Shown one piece after another: positions 1-6,957 of a stretch of DNA of 10,291 nucleotides (positions within the stretch are counted from its first letter, which is position 1; each line of letters starts with the position of its first letter). The stretch covers positions 1-10,291 of the forward strand of contig JAHIZR010000385.1 of assembly GCA_018814465.1 (NCBI GenBank), in the 5' to 3' direction. The translations under genes and the position numbers were made by a program. Source of the DNA: a bacterium (GTDB taxonomy: Bacteria; Electryoneota; RPQS01). Under the pieces are notes generated by a model that was not told the origin of the DNA, searched no databases, and saw only the letters and a list, made by a program, of their open reading frames with translations.

Positions 1-179
1 ATCTGATCACGATTTCTCTGGCCGGGCGCGCGCTGAAGGACGGCGCCGTCGGAGAAGAAATTCCGGTCTCGGTGGAACTCGAACATACGAAACGATATCG
101 GGGAATCGTTGTCGATAAAACAACTGTAAGATTTATCCAATTACAGGAGCGTTTATGCGCTGCTTATCCATTATACTAA
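1..179 (+). CDS. flgA: FlgA, flagellar P-ring assembly chaperone (3' end only)
   Basis: This is the C-terminal 58 codons of a gene that begins upstream of the window; the frame starts at base 3 and ends at TAA 177-179. The visible protein reads LITISLAGRALKDGAVGEE, then a valine-rich stretch and RYRGIVVDKTTVRF. This matches the C-terminal SAF-like beta domain of FlgA, where the pattern 'G.AL.dGa.Ge.I.V....s...v.G.V' is typical. FlgA is a periplasmic chaperone that helps FlgI assemble into the P-ring. Its last 25 bases overlap the start of flgH, and flgI follows, which is the usual partner context. The identification rests on a short fragment plus strong synteny. The signal peptide and N-terminal domain are outside the window. 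Confidence 0.82.
   Translation, partial: LITISLAGRALKDGAVGEEIPVSVELEHTKRYRGIVVDKTTVRFIQLQERLCAAYPLY
145..149 (+). promoter_or_regulatory. Shine-Dalgarno of flgH
   Basis: AGGAG lies 5 bases before the ATG at 155. It is embedded in the last codons of flgA and supports starting flgH at 155 despite the 25-base overlap with flgA. Confidence 0.75.
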
Positions 180-712
180 TCGCTATTCTGACTTCAGCCG
201 CCAACGCCGGTCCGGCTCCGTCCATGTATCAGGACAGAATCGCTCGAGATGTCGGAGATATTCTCACTATTGAAATTCAGGATAACACCACCGCCAGTGT
301 CACGGCTAATACCAATACCAAATCCGAGTATGGTGCCGAACTTAATGCTGGTGGAACCGGCGCGCTCGACTTTGTTCCGTTGCTTTCAGGAAGCGGCGGA
401 TCGAAAAGCGAACACAAGGGCAACGGCAACACTGCTCGACAGGGAAATCTGCGCGGCAGTATTACGGTTAAAATCGTCGAAGTCTATCCCAACGGCAATC
501 TTCGCATTGAAGGTCAAAAGGAAGTTATCATCAACGGCGAACGGCAGCTGACGATCCTCTCCGGCGTGATCCGCGCCGAAGATATCACTCCGCGCAACAC
601 CATTTCCTCCGACCTGCTGGCGGATGCTTCGATTACTTACAAAGGCAAGGGCATTCTGGCCAACGCCGAGCGCCCCGGCTTCTTCACTCGAATCTTTGAC
701 TGGTTGTTCTAA
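155..712 (+). CDS. flgH: FlgH, flagellar L-ring protein, without a lipobox
   Basis: FlgH forms the L-ring, the outer-membrane bushing around the flagellar rod. The 185-residue product has a Sec signal peptide (residues 1-18, likely cleaved after SAANA). It then shows the family hallmarks: SMYQDRIARDVGDILTIEI (about 23-41), a Gly/Ser/Asn-rich variable middle (about 50-95), GSITVKIVEVYPNGNLRIEG (about 101-120), the GVIRAEDITPRNTISS block (about 136-151) and the closing DASITYKGKG followed by PGFFTRIFDWLF. It is shorter than the roughly 220-235 residues usual for proteobacterial FlgH, mainly because the segment between signal peptide and conserved core is missing. Known FlgH proteins are generally lipoproteins. 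Here the only N-terminal Cys is residue 3, ahead of the hydrophobic segment, and no L-x-x-C lipobox is visible. AGGAG precedes the ATG, and no in-frame upstream start is available. Its stop is one base from the flgI start. Confidence 0.95.
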   Translation: MRCLSIILIAILTSAANAGPAPSMYQDRIARDVGDILTIEIQDNTTASVTANTNTKSEYGAELNAGGTGALDFVPLLSGSGGSKSEHKGNGNTARQGNLRGSITVKIVEVYPNGNLRIEGQKEVIINGERQLTILSGVIRAEDITPRNTISSDLLADASITYKGKGILANAERPGFFTRIFDWLF

Positions 713-713
713 A

Positions 714-1808
714 ATGAAAAACCTGTTCCTGATCTGCGGTCTGATGATCGCGACACTCGCAGCCGCCGCTGTCCGCATCGGCGATATCACTACCTACCCG
801 AATACGACTCCAACATCGCTGACAGGCTACGGTCTGGTTGTCGGTCTTGCGGGGACCGGAGACGGCAGCAAGTCGTCTTTTACGCCGCAAGCCTTCTCGA
901 GCATGATGAAAAAATTCGGCCTTGAAGTCGATGCGTCCAAGCTCAAGCTTAAAAATGTGGCGGCTGTCATGATCACCTGCGAAATGCCTCCCGGATCAAA
1001 GCTCGGTTCACGGCTTGATGCTCTCGTATCCTCACTCGGCGATGCCAGCAGCCTGCAAGGCGGAACCCTGCTGCGCAGCGTCCTGCTGGATCCTTGGGGA
1101 GAAGCAGTCGCTGAAGTGCAGGGACCGATTTCCATCGGCGGATTCAACTATGAGTCCAGCGGATCCCGCGTTTCTCAAAATCATGCCGTCGTGGGCCGGA
1201 TTCCCAACGGAGTGATACTCTTCGCTGACGGCGAACGGCTGCCCGCACCCGCTGATACGTTTGTGATGACCCTGCATCAGCCCGACTTGCAAATGTCGGT
1301 TCGCATAATCGACGCTATTAACGAAGCCTATCCCGGCGCGGCGGACGTGATGGATCCAGCGACGGTCGTTGTCAGAATTCCGGATGCTCTGATCTCAGCC
1401 AGCGAGCGCTTTGGTTTCCAGGCTGCCATTGCGGATATCACTGTTGATCCGGTCGCCTCCGATCGCATCGTAATTAATGAAAGAACGGGAACACTCGTCG
1501 TCGGAACAGGCGTCACACTCATGCCCGCCGCGATCGCGCATGGCAACCTGACCGTCGAAATTTCCGATCAGCCGATCATCAGCCAGCCCAATGCCTTCAA
1601 CGAGAGCGGTAGCACCATAGTCGAACGGCAAAGCAAAATCTCCGTCGAGCATGCGGGCGTCGGTTTGAAGGAAATTAGCGGCGCGGCCTCAGTCGGAGAT
1701 GTCGCCAAAATGCTGAATTCGCTCGGCGTCAGCCCGCGTGATATGATCGCGATCTTCCAAGGTCTTAAAGAAGCGGGCGCGCTGCAGGCGCAGCTGGTGA
1801 TTATCTGA
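714..1808 (+). CDS. flgI: FlgI, flagellar P-ring protein
   Basis: FlgI polymerises in the periplasm into the P-ring around the distal rod, at the peptidoglycan layer. The 364-residue product has a signal peptide (residues 1 to about 19, MKNLFLICGLMIATLAAAA) followed at once by VRIGDI, the position at which mature FlgI usually begins. Family blocks are present in order: GYGLVVGLAGTGDG, a FTPQAFSSMMKKFGL segment, KNVAAVMITCEMPPGSKLG, SSLGDASSLQGGTLL, VVGRIPNGV and, near the end, SLGVSPRDMIAIFQGLKEAG with the terminal LQAQLVII. The length agrees with the usual roughly 365 residues. I chose ATG 714 rather than an in-frame ATG at 624 because 714 gives the canonical signal peptide and lies one base after the flgH stop (TAAAATG). 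No clear Shine-Dalgarno is seen, so translation is probably coupled to flgH. Confidence 0.97.
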   Translation: MKNLFLICGLMIATLAAAAVRIGDITTYPNTTPTSLTGYGLVVGLAGTGDGSKSSFTPQAFSSMMKKFGLEVDASKLKLKNVAAVMITCEMPPGSKLGSRLDALVSSLGDASSLQGGTLLRSVLLDPWGEAVAEVQGPISIGGFNYESSGSRVSQNHAVVGRIPNGVILFADGERLPAPADTFVMTLHQPDLQMSVRIIDAINEAYPGAADVMDPATVVVRIPDALISASERFGFQAAIADITVDPVASDRIVINERTGTLVVGTGVTLMPAAIAHGNLTVEISDQPIISQPNAFNESGSTIVERQSKISVEHAGVGLKEISGAASVGDVAKMLNSLGVSPRDMIAIFQGLKEAGALQAQLVII

Positions 1809-2146
1809 TGAAGCCGATCTCACAGGCACAGCCGTTCAAGATCGAGCCGACTCAGACAGCGAAAGCCAACAACCTGCTGCCCGCGGCGAATCGTCAGCAT
1901 AAATTGGAACAAGCCGCGGAAGAGTTCGAGGCAGTGCTGGTTCACCAACTCCTGCAGTCCATGCAGACAAGCCTCGAACATGGATCCATCTTCGGCGGAA
2001 GCAATGCGGATCGCATCTACGGTGGAATCGGGGAAATGGAACTTGCGAAAACAATCGCGAAGTCCGCGGACTTCGGCGTCAAGGAGCAACTCCTTGAATA
2101 TGTCCAGAAAATGGAGAATCATGAGCATGAACTCAAATCGAAATGA
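1808..2146 (+). CDS. flgJ: FlgJ-type rod-binding protein, single domain
   Basis: The 112-residue product corresponds to the N-terminal rod-binding half of FlgJ. After a variable leader of about 30 residues comes KLEQAAEEFEAVLVHQLLQS (about 32-51), which matches the family signature 'A..FE..l..qll..m'. It is followed by a Gly-containing loop (FGGSNADRIYGG) and a second helix (ELAKTIAKSADFGVKEQL). This domain is thought to cap or scaffold rod assembly in the periplasm. The C-terminal muramidase domain of beta/gamma-proteobacterial FlgJ is absent, as in many other phyla, so peptidoglycan opening must be done by another enzyme not in the window. The ATG overlaps the flgI stop (TGATG), with GGTGA 7 bases upstream. 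The 3' end overlaps the next small gene by 20 bases. Confidence 0.88.
   Translation: MKPISQAQPFKIEPTQTAKANNLLPAANRQHKLEQAAEEFEAVLVHQLLQSMQTSLEHGSIFGGSNADRIYGGIGEMELAKTIAKSADFGVKEQLLEYVQKMENHEHELKSK
2113..2116 (+). promoter_or_regulatory. Shine-Dalgarno deciding the FlgN-like start
   Basis: GGAG lies inside the end of flgJ. It is 4 bases before ATG 2121 and 10 bases before ATG 2127, both in the same frame. If GGAG is aligned as the centre of AGGAGGU, the spacing to 2127 is the more normal one, so 2127 was preferred. The difference is only two residues. Confidence 0.45.
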
Positions 2147-2489
2147 GTTTGTCAGATTGATTGGTTGTTTGCGAATTCACATCGGACACCTTCAGCAGGG
2201 GCTTCGCAAGAATGATCTTAATTCAATCGAATCGGAATCCTCGCAAATCCAGGAACTGCTGCTTGATCTGTTGAGAATGCAGCGGAAGCTCCCCAAAGCG
2301 GATCAGCAAGCCCTGCGCAGACGCTTCGTAACTCTCCGTCAGGAAGCATTGAGATGCCTGGAAGTTTCCAGAAAAATTCTCGACGACAGCCTCCGCGCAA
2401 TGCTTGAGTTGATAAAAACCGTTGAAGAGTCGACAAATTACGGCAAGAAAAACGCAGGCTCTGCAATTGTCGTCGACCGAAAGGCATAA
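2127..2489 (+). CDS. FlgN-like flagellar export chaperone (putative)
   Basis: The gene encodes 120 residues (122 if ATG 2121 is used) that look almost entirely alpha-helical, with a heptad-like leucine pattern. Helix 1 is about residues 6-28. After KNDLNSIES a second long helix carries QIQELLLDLLRM. A third, from about 58 to 100, is Arg/Leu-rich and ends in LRAMLELIKTVEE. A short tail contains STNYGKKNAG and ends VVDRKA. The pattern 'L..H...L..GL...D...I......I..LL..L' and the Tyr-Gly tail resemble FlgN, the cytosolic chaperone that delivers FlgK and FlgL to the flagellar type III export gate. Its place between flgJ and flgK is where flgN or flgM often sits. It lacks the features of FlgM, so anti-sigma-28 is unlikely. 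Sequence similarity is weak, as is normal for FlgN, so the call rests on helix pattern plus context. Confidence 0.62.
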   Translation: MNSNRNEFVRLIGCLRIHIGHLQQGLRKNDLNSIESESSQIQELLLDLLRMQRKLPKADQQALRRRFVTLRQEALRCLEVSRKILDDSLRAMLELIKTVEESTNYGKKNAGSAIVVDRKA

Positions 2490-2492
2490 TCA

Positions 2493-3878
2493 GTGAGTAC
2501 ACTCAGCAGCATATTGAATACCGGGCGCCGCGCGATTCAGGTTCAGGAACTCGCGATGCAGGTGATCGGACATAATACAGCAAATGTGAATACCGAGGGT
2601 TATTCACGTCAACGGCTCGATTTTCGAACCTCGCCTCCGGGAGGCCTCGGTATGTACAATACGGGTTCCGGCGTTGACGTGGATCGCCTTGCGCGAGTCC
2701 GCGATTCACTGCTTGACGTTCAAATACGCGAGAGCCGTTCGCAAATCGGCTATTGGCAGCAGCGAAACGAATCGCTTCAAAATGTCGAGAGTACTTTGAA
2801 TGGATTGGGCGATGTGAACATCGACACTCGATTGCAGCAATTTTGGTCGGCTTGGAGCGATCTCGCAAATGATCCGGAAAGCGAATCCTCCCGCCTTGCC
2901 CTGCTGCAAAGATCACAGTCTCTGACAACAAGCATTCGCCGCGCCTATTCTGACCTGACCGATCAACTCACGAATGCAAATGATCAAATCGCGGTTGAAG
3001 TATCCAAAGTAAACCAATTAACGGCACAAATCGCAGCCTTGAATATCGCGGTCAATCAAGCGGAGCTGAACGGTAATGAAGCTTCGGACCTGCGCGACCA
3101 ACGTGACCTGATCCTTGAGGAACTGTCCGGTATTATTGATGTCTCCTCGCAGGAACAGGAAGGCGGTGCGATTAACGTCTACTCCGGCGGTCAAATCCTC
3201 GTCCAGGTCGGTTCGAATGTAAATCTGCATGTGTCTTCCATCGCGGGCACCAGCTCTGAACTGCCGACGATCAAACATGGCATCACTGGCACGGAGATGC
3301 AGATCTCGCAAGGATCGCTGCGAGCATTACTTGACCTCCGGGACGCGGATATTCGGCCGGCGCTGGAAGACCTCGATACACTGGCGACGACACTATCGTC
3401 CAGAATAAATGAAATTCACCGGACCGGCTATGGCCTTGATAACACATCAGGCATTAATTTCTTTGCCTCCGATGTATCCGGGGCCGCTGACCTCCGGATC
3501 AACGATGTTATCATCGATGATGTCGCCCGCATCGCAAGCGCTTCATTGCCTGATGCCGCCGGAGACAATTCCACTGCGCTGGCGATAGCGGCTGTCCAGC
3601 ATGAAAAACTCCTGAATGACGGCCGCGCTACCTTGGATGAGTTCAACCGCAATATCTCCCTGCGGGCGGGCTCCAATCTTTCATATGCGCTCGCTCAGCT
3701 CGAAATTGAAGATGCGGCGCAGGAAAACCTGCTGAATCGGCGGGCGTCCATCTCGGGAGTTTCTATCGATGAAGAGATGACTCGTATGATTCAAGTGCAA
3801 AAAGCATACGACGCCGCAGCTAAAATCGTTAAAACAGTGGATGAAATGATCAACACACTCTTAAGCATGAAGGCTTAG
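2493..3878 (+). CDS. flgK: FlgK, hook-associated protein 1
   Basis: FlgK is the first hook-filament junction protein, exported through the flagellar type III system. The 461-residue product shows the conserved N-terminal helix and axial motif (LNTGRRAIQVQELAMQVIGH, then NTANVNTEGYSRQR at 28-41) and the adjoining GGLGMYNTGSGVDVDRLARV. Next comes the FlgK coiled-coil region with FWSAWSDLANDPESESSR (about 117-134), then a variable mid-domain. The C-terminal helix is GVSIDEEMTRMIQVQKAYDA followed by AKIVKTVDEMINTLLSM. The N and C termini pair to form the D0/D1 domains; there is no cleaved signal peptide, as expected for this export route. The start is GTG at 2493, with AAAGG (2480-2484) 8 bases upstream. 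It gives the canonical Ser-Thr-Leu-x-x-Ile-Leu-Asn-Thr-Gly beginning, and no ATG lies before the conserved block. The previous stop is 3 bases away. Confidence 0.97.
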   Translation: MSTLSSILNTGRRAIQVQELAMQVIGHNTANVNTEGYSRQRLDFRTSPPGGLGMYNTGSGVDVDRLARVRDSLLDVQIRESRSQIGYWQQRNESLQNVESTLNGLGDVNIDTRLQQFWSAWSDLANDPESESSRLALLQRSQSLTTSIRRAYSDLTDQLTNANDQIAVEVSKVNQLTAQIAALNIAVNQAELNGNEASDLRDQRDLILEELSGIIDVSSQEQEGGAINVYSGGQILVQVGSNVNLHVSSIAGTSSELPTIKHGITGTEMQISQGSLRALLDLRDADIRPALEDLDTLATTLSSRINEIHRTGYGLDNTSGINFFASDVSGAADLRINDVIIDDVARIASASLPDAAGDNSTALAIAAVQHEKLLNDGRATLDEFNRNISLRAGSNLSYALAQLEIEDAAQENLLNRRASISGVSIDEEMTRMIQVQKAYDAAAKIVKTVDEMINTLLSMKA

Positions 3879-3886
3879 GTGCTCAT

Positions 3887-4837
3887 ATGAGAGTCTCAGA
3901 TTCCCAAAGGTATCAGCATTTCACACGCGACATCGAAGATAGGCTGTCCAACTTCGTCAGGCTCGAACAGGAACTCGCGCAGGGCAAGCGAATCTTCAAT
4001 CCGTCGGAAGATGTGCAAATGGCCAAACAGGCGATGCAGGTGCGCTCCAATCTCGCCCAGAATGAGCAGTATGTGCGCAACATCGAAGACGGAAGCAACA
4101 TGGTCAGCAGCGCGACTTCTCATCTGCAGAATGTAATCGATCTTCTTAATGAAATTGATGCCTTGGCTGTGGCGGCGGATAATGATCATATGACCGAAAC
4201 GGACCGTCACAACAATGCCGTCCAGATGAATCAAAAAATCGAATCACTCGTCGAATCCGTGAATGCTTCGCAAGGAGACCGCTACCTGTTCGGCGGATAT
4301 AACACCAACAGCGCTCCGTTCAGCATCGTCCGCGATGAAGACGGCAAGATTACCGGCGTTTCCGTCAATGAGGAAACCATCGGCGGTCAGATCTACCGGA
4401 GCATCGATCGCGATGAAAACCTGAGAATCAATATCCCAGGTGATCGCTTGTTTCAGCCTGTCGGGGCCGCGAATACCGATCAAGATATGTTTTATGTCGC
4501 ATCTCAACTGCGTGATGTGATCGATAATAATAATGTTCCCCCGGAGGGACAGGAGACAACACATTCAAATGACGCATTGCGCGAAAAGCTGAGTCTGATA
4601 AGGGATCGGGTTATTACAGAACAAACCTATCTCGGCAGTGTGGGACAGCGCTTGAATGAAAAACTTGACTACTATCAGGAAATCGAAATTTCCTTGACCG
4701 AGAAGCTGGAAGATGCCCAGGGAGTTGACATGGCTGATCTCGCTTCCCGCATCGCTATCGAAGAAAATGTCTACAATTCACTGCTTGCGATCAACTCAAG
4801 ACTGCTGGGTCGCTCGCTGGTCGACTATTTGAGTTAG
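3887..4837 (+). CDS. flgL: FlgL, hook-associated protein 3
   Basis: FlgL is the second hook-filament junction protein and belongs to the flagellin superfamily. The 316-residue product begins MRVSDSQRYQHFTRDIEDRL, followed by LEQELAQGKRIFNPSEDV (about 27-44), the 'sGkri..pSdDp' signature of the FlgL/flagellin N-terminal coiled coil. Residues about 120-145 hold the family motif GDRYLFGGYNTNSAPF. The C-terminal domain ends DMADLASRIAIEENVYNSLL, then INSRLLGRSLVDYL, which resembles the end of flagellins. AGGTG (3877-3881) precedes ATG 3887 with normal spacing. It lies 8 bases after flgK and 9 bases before gmd, so these are probably one transcript. If flagellar proteins are glycosylated by the downstream genes, FlgL and the flagellin (not in the window) are plausible acceptors, but nothing here shows which. 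Confidence 0.96.
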   Translation: MRVSDSQRYQHFTRDIEDRLSNFVRLEQELAQGKRIFNPSEDVQMAKQAMQVRSNLAQNEQYVRNIEDGSNMVSSATSHLQNVIDLLNEIDALAVAADNDHMTETDRHNNAVQMNQKIESLVESVNASQGDRYLFGGYNTNSAPFSIVRDEDGKITGVSVNEETIGGQIYRSIDRDENLRINIPGDRLFQPVGAANTDQDMFYVASQLRDVIDNNNVPPEGQETTHSNDALREKLSLIRDRVITEQTYLGSVGQRLNEKLDYYQEIEISLTEKLEDAQGVDMADLASRIAIEENVYNSLLAINSRLLGRSLVDYLS

Positions 4838-4840
4838 AGG
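4836..4840 (+). promoter_or_regulatory. Shine-Dalgarno of gmd, overlapping the flgL stop
   Basis: AGAGG starts within the flgL TAG stop codon and lies 6 bases before the gmd ATG. The site cannot be separated from the end of flgL, which supports co-translation of the hook-junction and sugar-nucleotide genes. Confidence 0.7.
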
Positions 4841-4846
4841 TAACCA

Positions 4847-5908
4847 ATGCGTGCACTAATTACCGGTATCACCGGACAGGATGGCAGCTATCTCGCGGAT
4901 TTGCTGCTGTCGAAAGGTTATGAAATCTGCGGCATGGTCCGCCGCTCAAGTCTTGAGAACTTCGGACGGATTGAACATATCCGGGATCAAATCACTCTCG
5001 TTCAAGGTGACCTGCTTGATTCCTCATCATTGGAAAAGATCCTGCGTGATTTCAGTCCGGATGAAGTCTACAATCTCGCTGCGCAAAGCTTTGTACCGAC
5101 CTCATGGGAACAACCGATCCTGACAGGCGAGTTTACCGCGCTCGGTGTGACCCGTATGCTTGAAGCGATCAGACAGGCGTGCCCCCAAGCGCGCTTCTAC
5201 CAAGCCTCCTCCTCCGAAATGTTCGGCAAAGTGCGCGAAGTTCCACAAAAAGAGTCGACGCCCTTTCATCCGCGCAGCCCCTATGGTGTGTCCAAAGTCT
5301 ACGGTCACTATATAACGATTAATGCTCGCGAAAGCTATGGCCTCTTTGCGGTCTCCGGCATTCTCTTTAATCACGAATCACCGCGGCGCGGTCTCGAGTT
5401 TGTTACGAGAAAAGTCACTCATGCCGCGGCGTCTATCAAGCTTGGCATGCAGAGTTATGTTGAATTGGGAAACCTCGATTCACGCCGCGATTGGGGATTC
5501 GCCGGCGATTATGTCGATGCAATGTGGAGAATGCTTCAGCAGGAAACCGCTGAGGACTATGTCATCGCTACCGGACAGACTCATGAAGTCCGCGACTTGT
5601 GCAAAGTTGCTTTCGGCGATCTCGGTCTGGACTATCGCGATCATGTGCGGATTAATACCGATTACATCCGTCCGGCGGAAGTCGATCTGCTGATCGGCGA
5701 TCCAAGCAAAGCTAAGAATAGACTTGGGTGGACTCCCGCCGTTACGTTTGAAGAACTGGTTCGGATGATGGTGCGTTCGGATTATGATTTACTGAGCGGA
5801 CGTGCAGGACAAAGCAAGAAAACCACCAAGATCGTTCGCGCAGATTCCCTGCTGAAATCAACCGACAAAATAATATCGCCGAAAACCAAGGTCGAAGTCC
5901 TTCGCTAA
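4847..5908 (+). CDS. gmd: GDP-mannose 4,6-dehydratase
   Basis: This enzyme converts GDP-D-mannose to GDP-4-keto-6-deoxy-D-mannose using bound NADP. It is an extended short-chain dehydrogenase. The Rossmann motif is TGITGQDGSYL (residues 6-16), with RRSS (32-35) as the NADP-ribose phosphate region. NLAAQSFVPTSWEQP (76-90) is a diagnostic block. SSSEMFG (121-127) supplies the catalytic Ser/Glu, and Tyr146 and Lys150 form the Y-x3-K pair. The family-specific blocks ILFNHESPRRG, EFVTRKVTHAAASIKLG, LGNLDSRRDWGFAGDYVDAM and MLQQETAEDYVIATG follow, then YIRPAEVDLLIGDPSKAK and LGWTPAV. The catalytic part ends near residue 319. A further 34 residues, rich in Lys/Ser/Thr, are not part of the standard fold. 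Because fcl follows directly, the product is probably fed into GDP-L-fucose synthesis. Confidence 0.96.
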   Translation: MRALITGITGQDGSYLADLLLSKGYEICGMVRRSSLENFGRIEHIRDQITLVQGDLLDSSSLEKILRDFSPDEVYNLAAQSFVPTSWEQPILTGEFTALGVTRMLEAIRQACPQARFYQASSSEMFGKVREVPQKESTPFHPRSPYGVSKVYGHYITINARESYGLFAVSGILFNHESPRRGLEFVTRKVTHAAASIKLGMQSYVELGNLDSRRDWGFAGDYVDAMWRMLQQETAEDYVIATGQTHEVRDLCKVAFGDLGLDYRDHVRINTDYIRPAEVDLLIGDPSKAKNRLGWTPAVTFEELVRMMVRSDYDLLSGRAGQSKKTTKIVRADSLLKSTDKIISPKTKVEVLR

Positions 5909-5920
5909 TATGCCAAACTT

Positions 5921-6919
5921 ATGAATGCTTCCTCCTACAGCTATCTTTCCGGAAAACGCATCCTCGTCACGGGCGGCACTGGTTTCCTGGGCAGGCACTT
6001 GACAAGAGCGCTCGCGGACATTCATCCACAGGCTCTCTGGTCCTTCGGCCGCGCTGATGTGAACCTGCTGAACAACGAATGCATTAAGCAGGCCTTCCGC
6101 GAGTTTCAACCCAATATCGTTTTTCATCTTGCGGCAACCGTCGGCGGAATCGGAGCGAATAGAAATCAACCCGGCCGCTTTTTCTATGAGAATCTCAAAA
6201 TGGGAGTCGAGCTCCTTGAGACTGCTCGCGAGATGAACACCGAAAAAGTAGTTGTCACCGGAACCGTCTGTGCCTATCCGAAAATAATGCCCTTGCCTTT
6301 CAAGGAAAGCGATCTGTGGAACGGCTATCCTGAAGAGACAAACGCTCCCTATGGATTAGCCAAAAAAATGCTGCTGGTTCAGGCTCAAGCCTACCGTGAG
6401 CAGTACGGCATGAATGCGATCTATCTGCTCCCCGCAAACCTCTATGGTCCCGGCGATCACATTGACCTTCAGAACAGCCATGTCATTCCCGCGTTGATTC
6501 AAAAAATATTTATTGCGAAAACAGAACTGCGTGACACTGTTGTGCTTTGGGGCTCGGGCAATGCGACTCGCGAATTCCTGCATGTGCGGGATGCCGTAAG
6601 AGGGCTCATGCTGGCCGCGGAATACTACAATGAACCGGCGCCTGTCAATATCGGTGCCGGAGTGGAGCATTCGATTCGTGAGGTCGCCGAAATGATCGCT
6701 GAAGAAATGAACTATAAAGGGGAAATAGTCTGGAACTCCGAGATGCCAGACGGGCAGCCGAGACGCTGCCTTAATACGACATTGGCACAGGATAAATTCG
6801 GTTTCAAGGCAGAGATCGATTTTCGGATTGGCTTGAAAGATACGATTCTTGATATCGTGGCAAAGCTTCAGCCGGACAAGATCGCCGCTCACAAATGTAC
6901 CGCGACAACCCGCGCTTAA
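5921..6919 (+). CDS. fcl: GDP-L-fucose synthase (3,5-epimerase/4-reductase)
   Basis: The product probably epimerises C3 and C5 of the Gmd product and reduces C4 with NADPH, giving GDP-L-fucose. The 332-residue protein starts its Rossmann fold with ILVTGGTGFLGRHL (14-27). NIVFHLAATVGGIGANRNQP (65-84) is the family-specific block. GTVCAYPK (114-121) carries Thr115 at the catalytic hydroxyl position and Cys117. PFKESDLWNGYPEETNAPYG is followed by Tyr144 and Lys148. His187 in NSHVIPALI pairs with Cys117 in the epimerase step. LLPANLYGPGDH and GNATREFLHVRD are further hallmarks. The GTVC form with Thr instead of the E. coli Ser is common in the family. It starts 12 bases after gmd. No clear Shine-Dalgarno precedes ATG 5921, so coupling to gmd is likely. 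Related enzymes make other GDP-6-deoxyhexoses or heptoses, so the exact sugar is inferred. It ends with tandem TAATAA. Confidence 0.93.
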   Translation: MNASSYSYLSGKRILVTGGTGFLGRHLTRALADIHPQALWSFGRADVNLLNNECIKQAFREFQPNIVFHLAATVGGIGANRNQPGRFFYENLKMGVELLETAREMNTEKVVVTGTVCAYPKIMPLPFKESDLWNGYPEETNAPYGLAKKMLLVQAQAYREQYGMNAIYLLPANLYGPGDHIDLQNSHVIPALIQKIFIAKTELRDTVVLWGSGNATREFLHVRDAVRGLMLAAEYYNEPAPVNIGAGVEHSIREVAEMIAEEMNYKGEIVWNSEMPDGQPRRCLNTTLAQDKFGFKAEIDFRIGLKDTILDIVAKLQPDKIAAHKCTATTRA

Positions 6920-6957
6920 TAACCGCCGCAATCATAAAACAATCCGGTTTCCGCAGA

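Noticed and set aside
624..713. Upstream in-frame ATG that would lengthen FlgI by 30 residues
   Set aside because: It would bury the signal peptide and overlap flgH by 89 bases. ATG 714 gives a canonical signal peptide and mature start.
1808..2146. FlgJ seemingly truncated (no muramidase half)
   Set aside because: Single-domain FlgJ is normal outside beta/gamma-proteobacteria; the gene has clean start and stop signals and tight operon spacing, so it is not a pseudogene.
6261..6281. Thr115 in place of the E. coli catalytic Ser in the GDP-fucose synthase (GTVC motif)
   Set aside because: Thr keeps the hydroxyl, and the GTVCAYPK form is common in the family, so it is not evidence of inactivation.
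6356..6931. 191-codon open frame on the - strand
   Set aside because: It is antisense to the catalytic and C-terminal half of fcl, which has all its family motifs on the + strand.
6920..6957. Possible terminator or promoter in the longest intergenic gap (38 bases)
   Set aside because: I see no stable hairpin with a T-run and no convincing -35/-10 pair; the gap seems to be a plain operon spacer.
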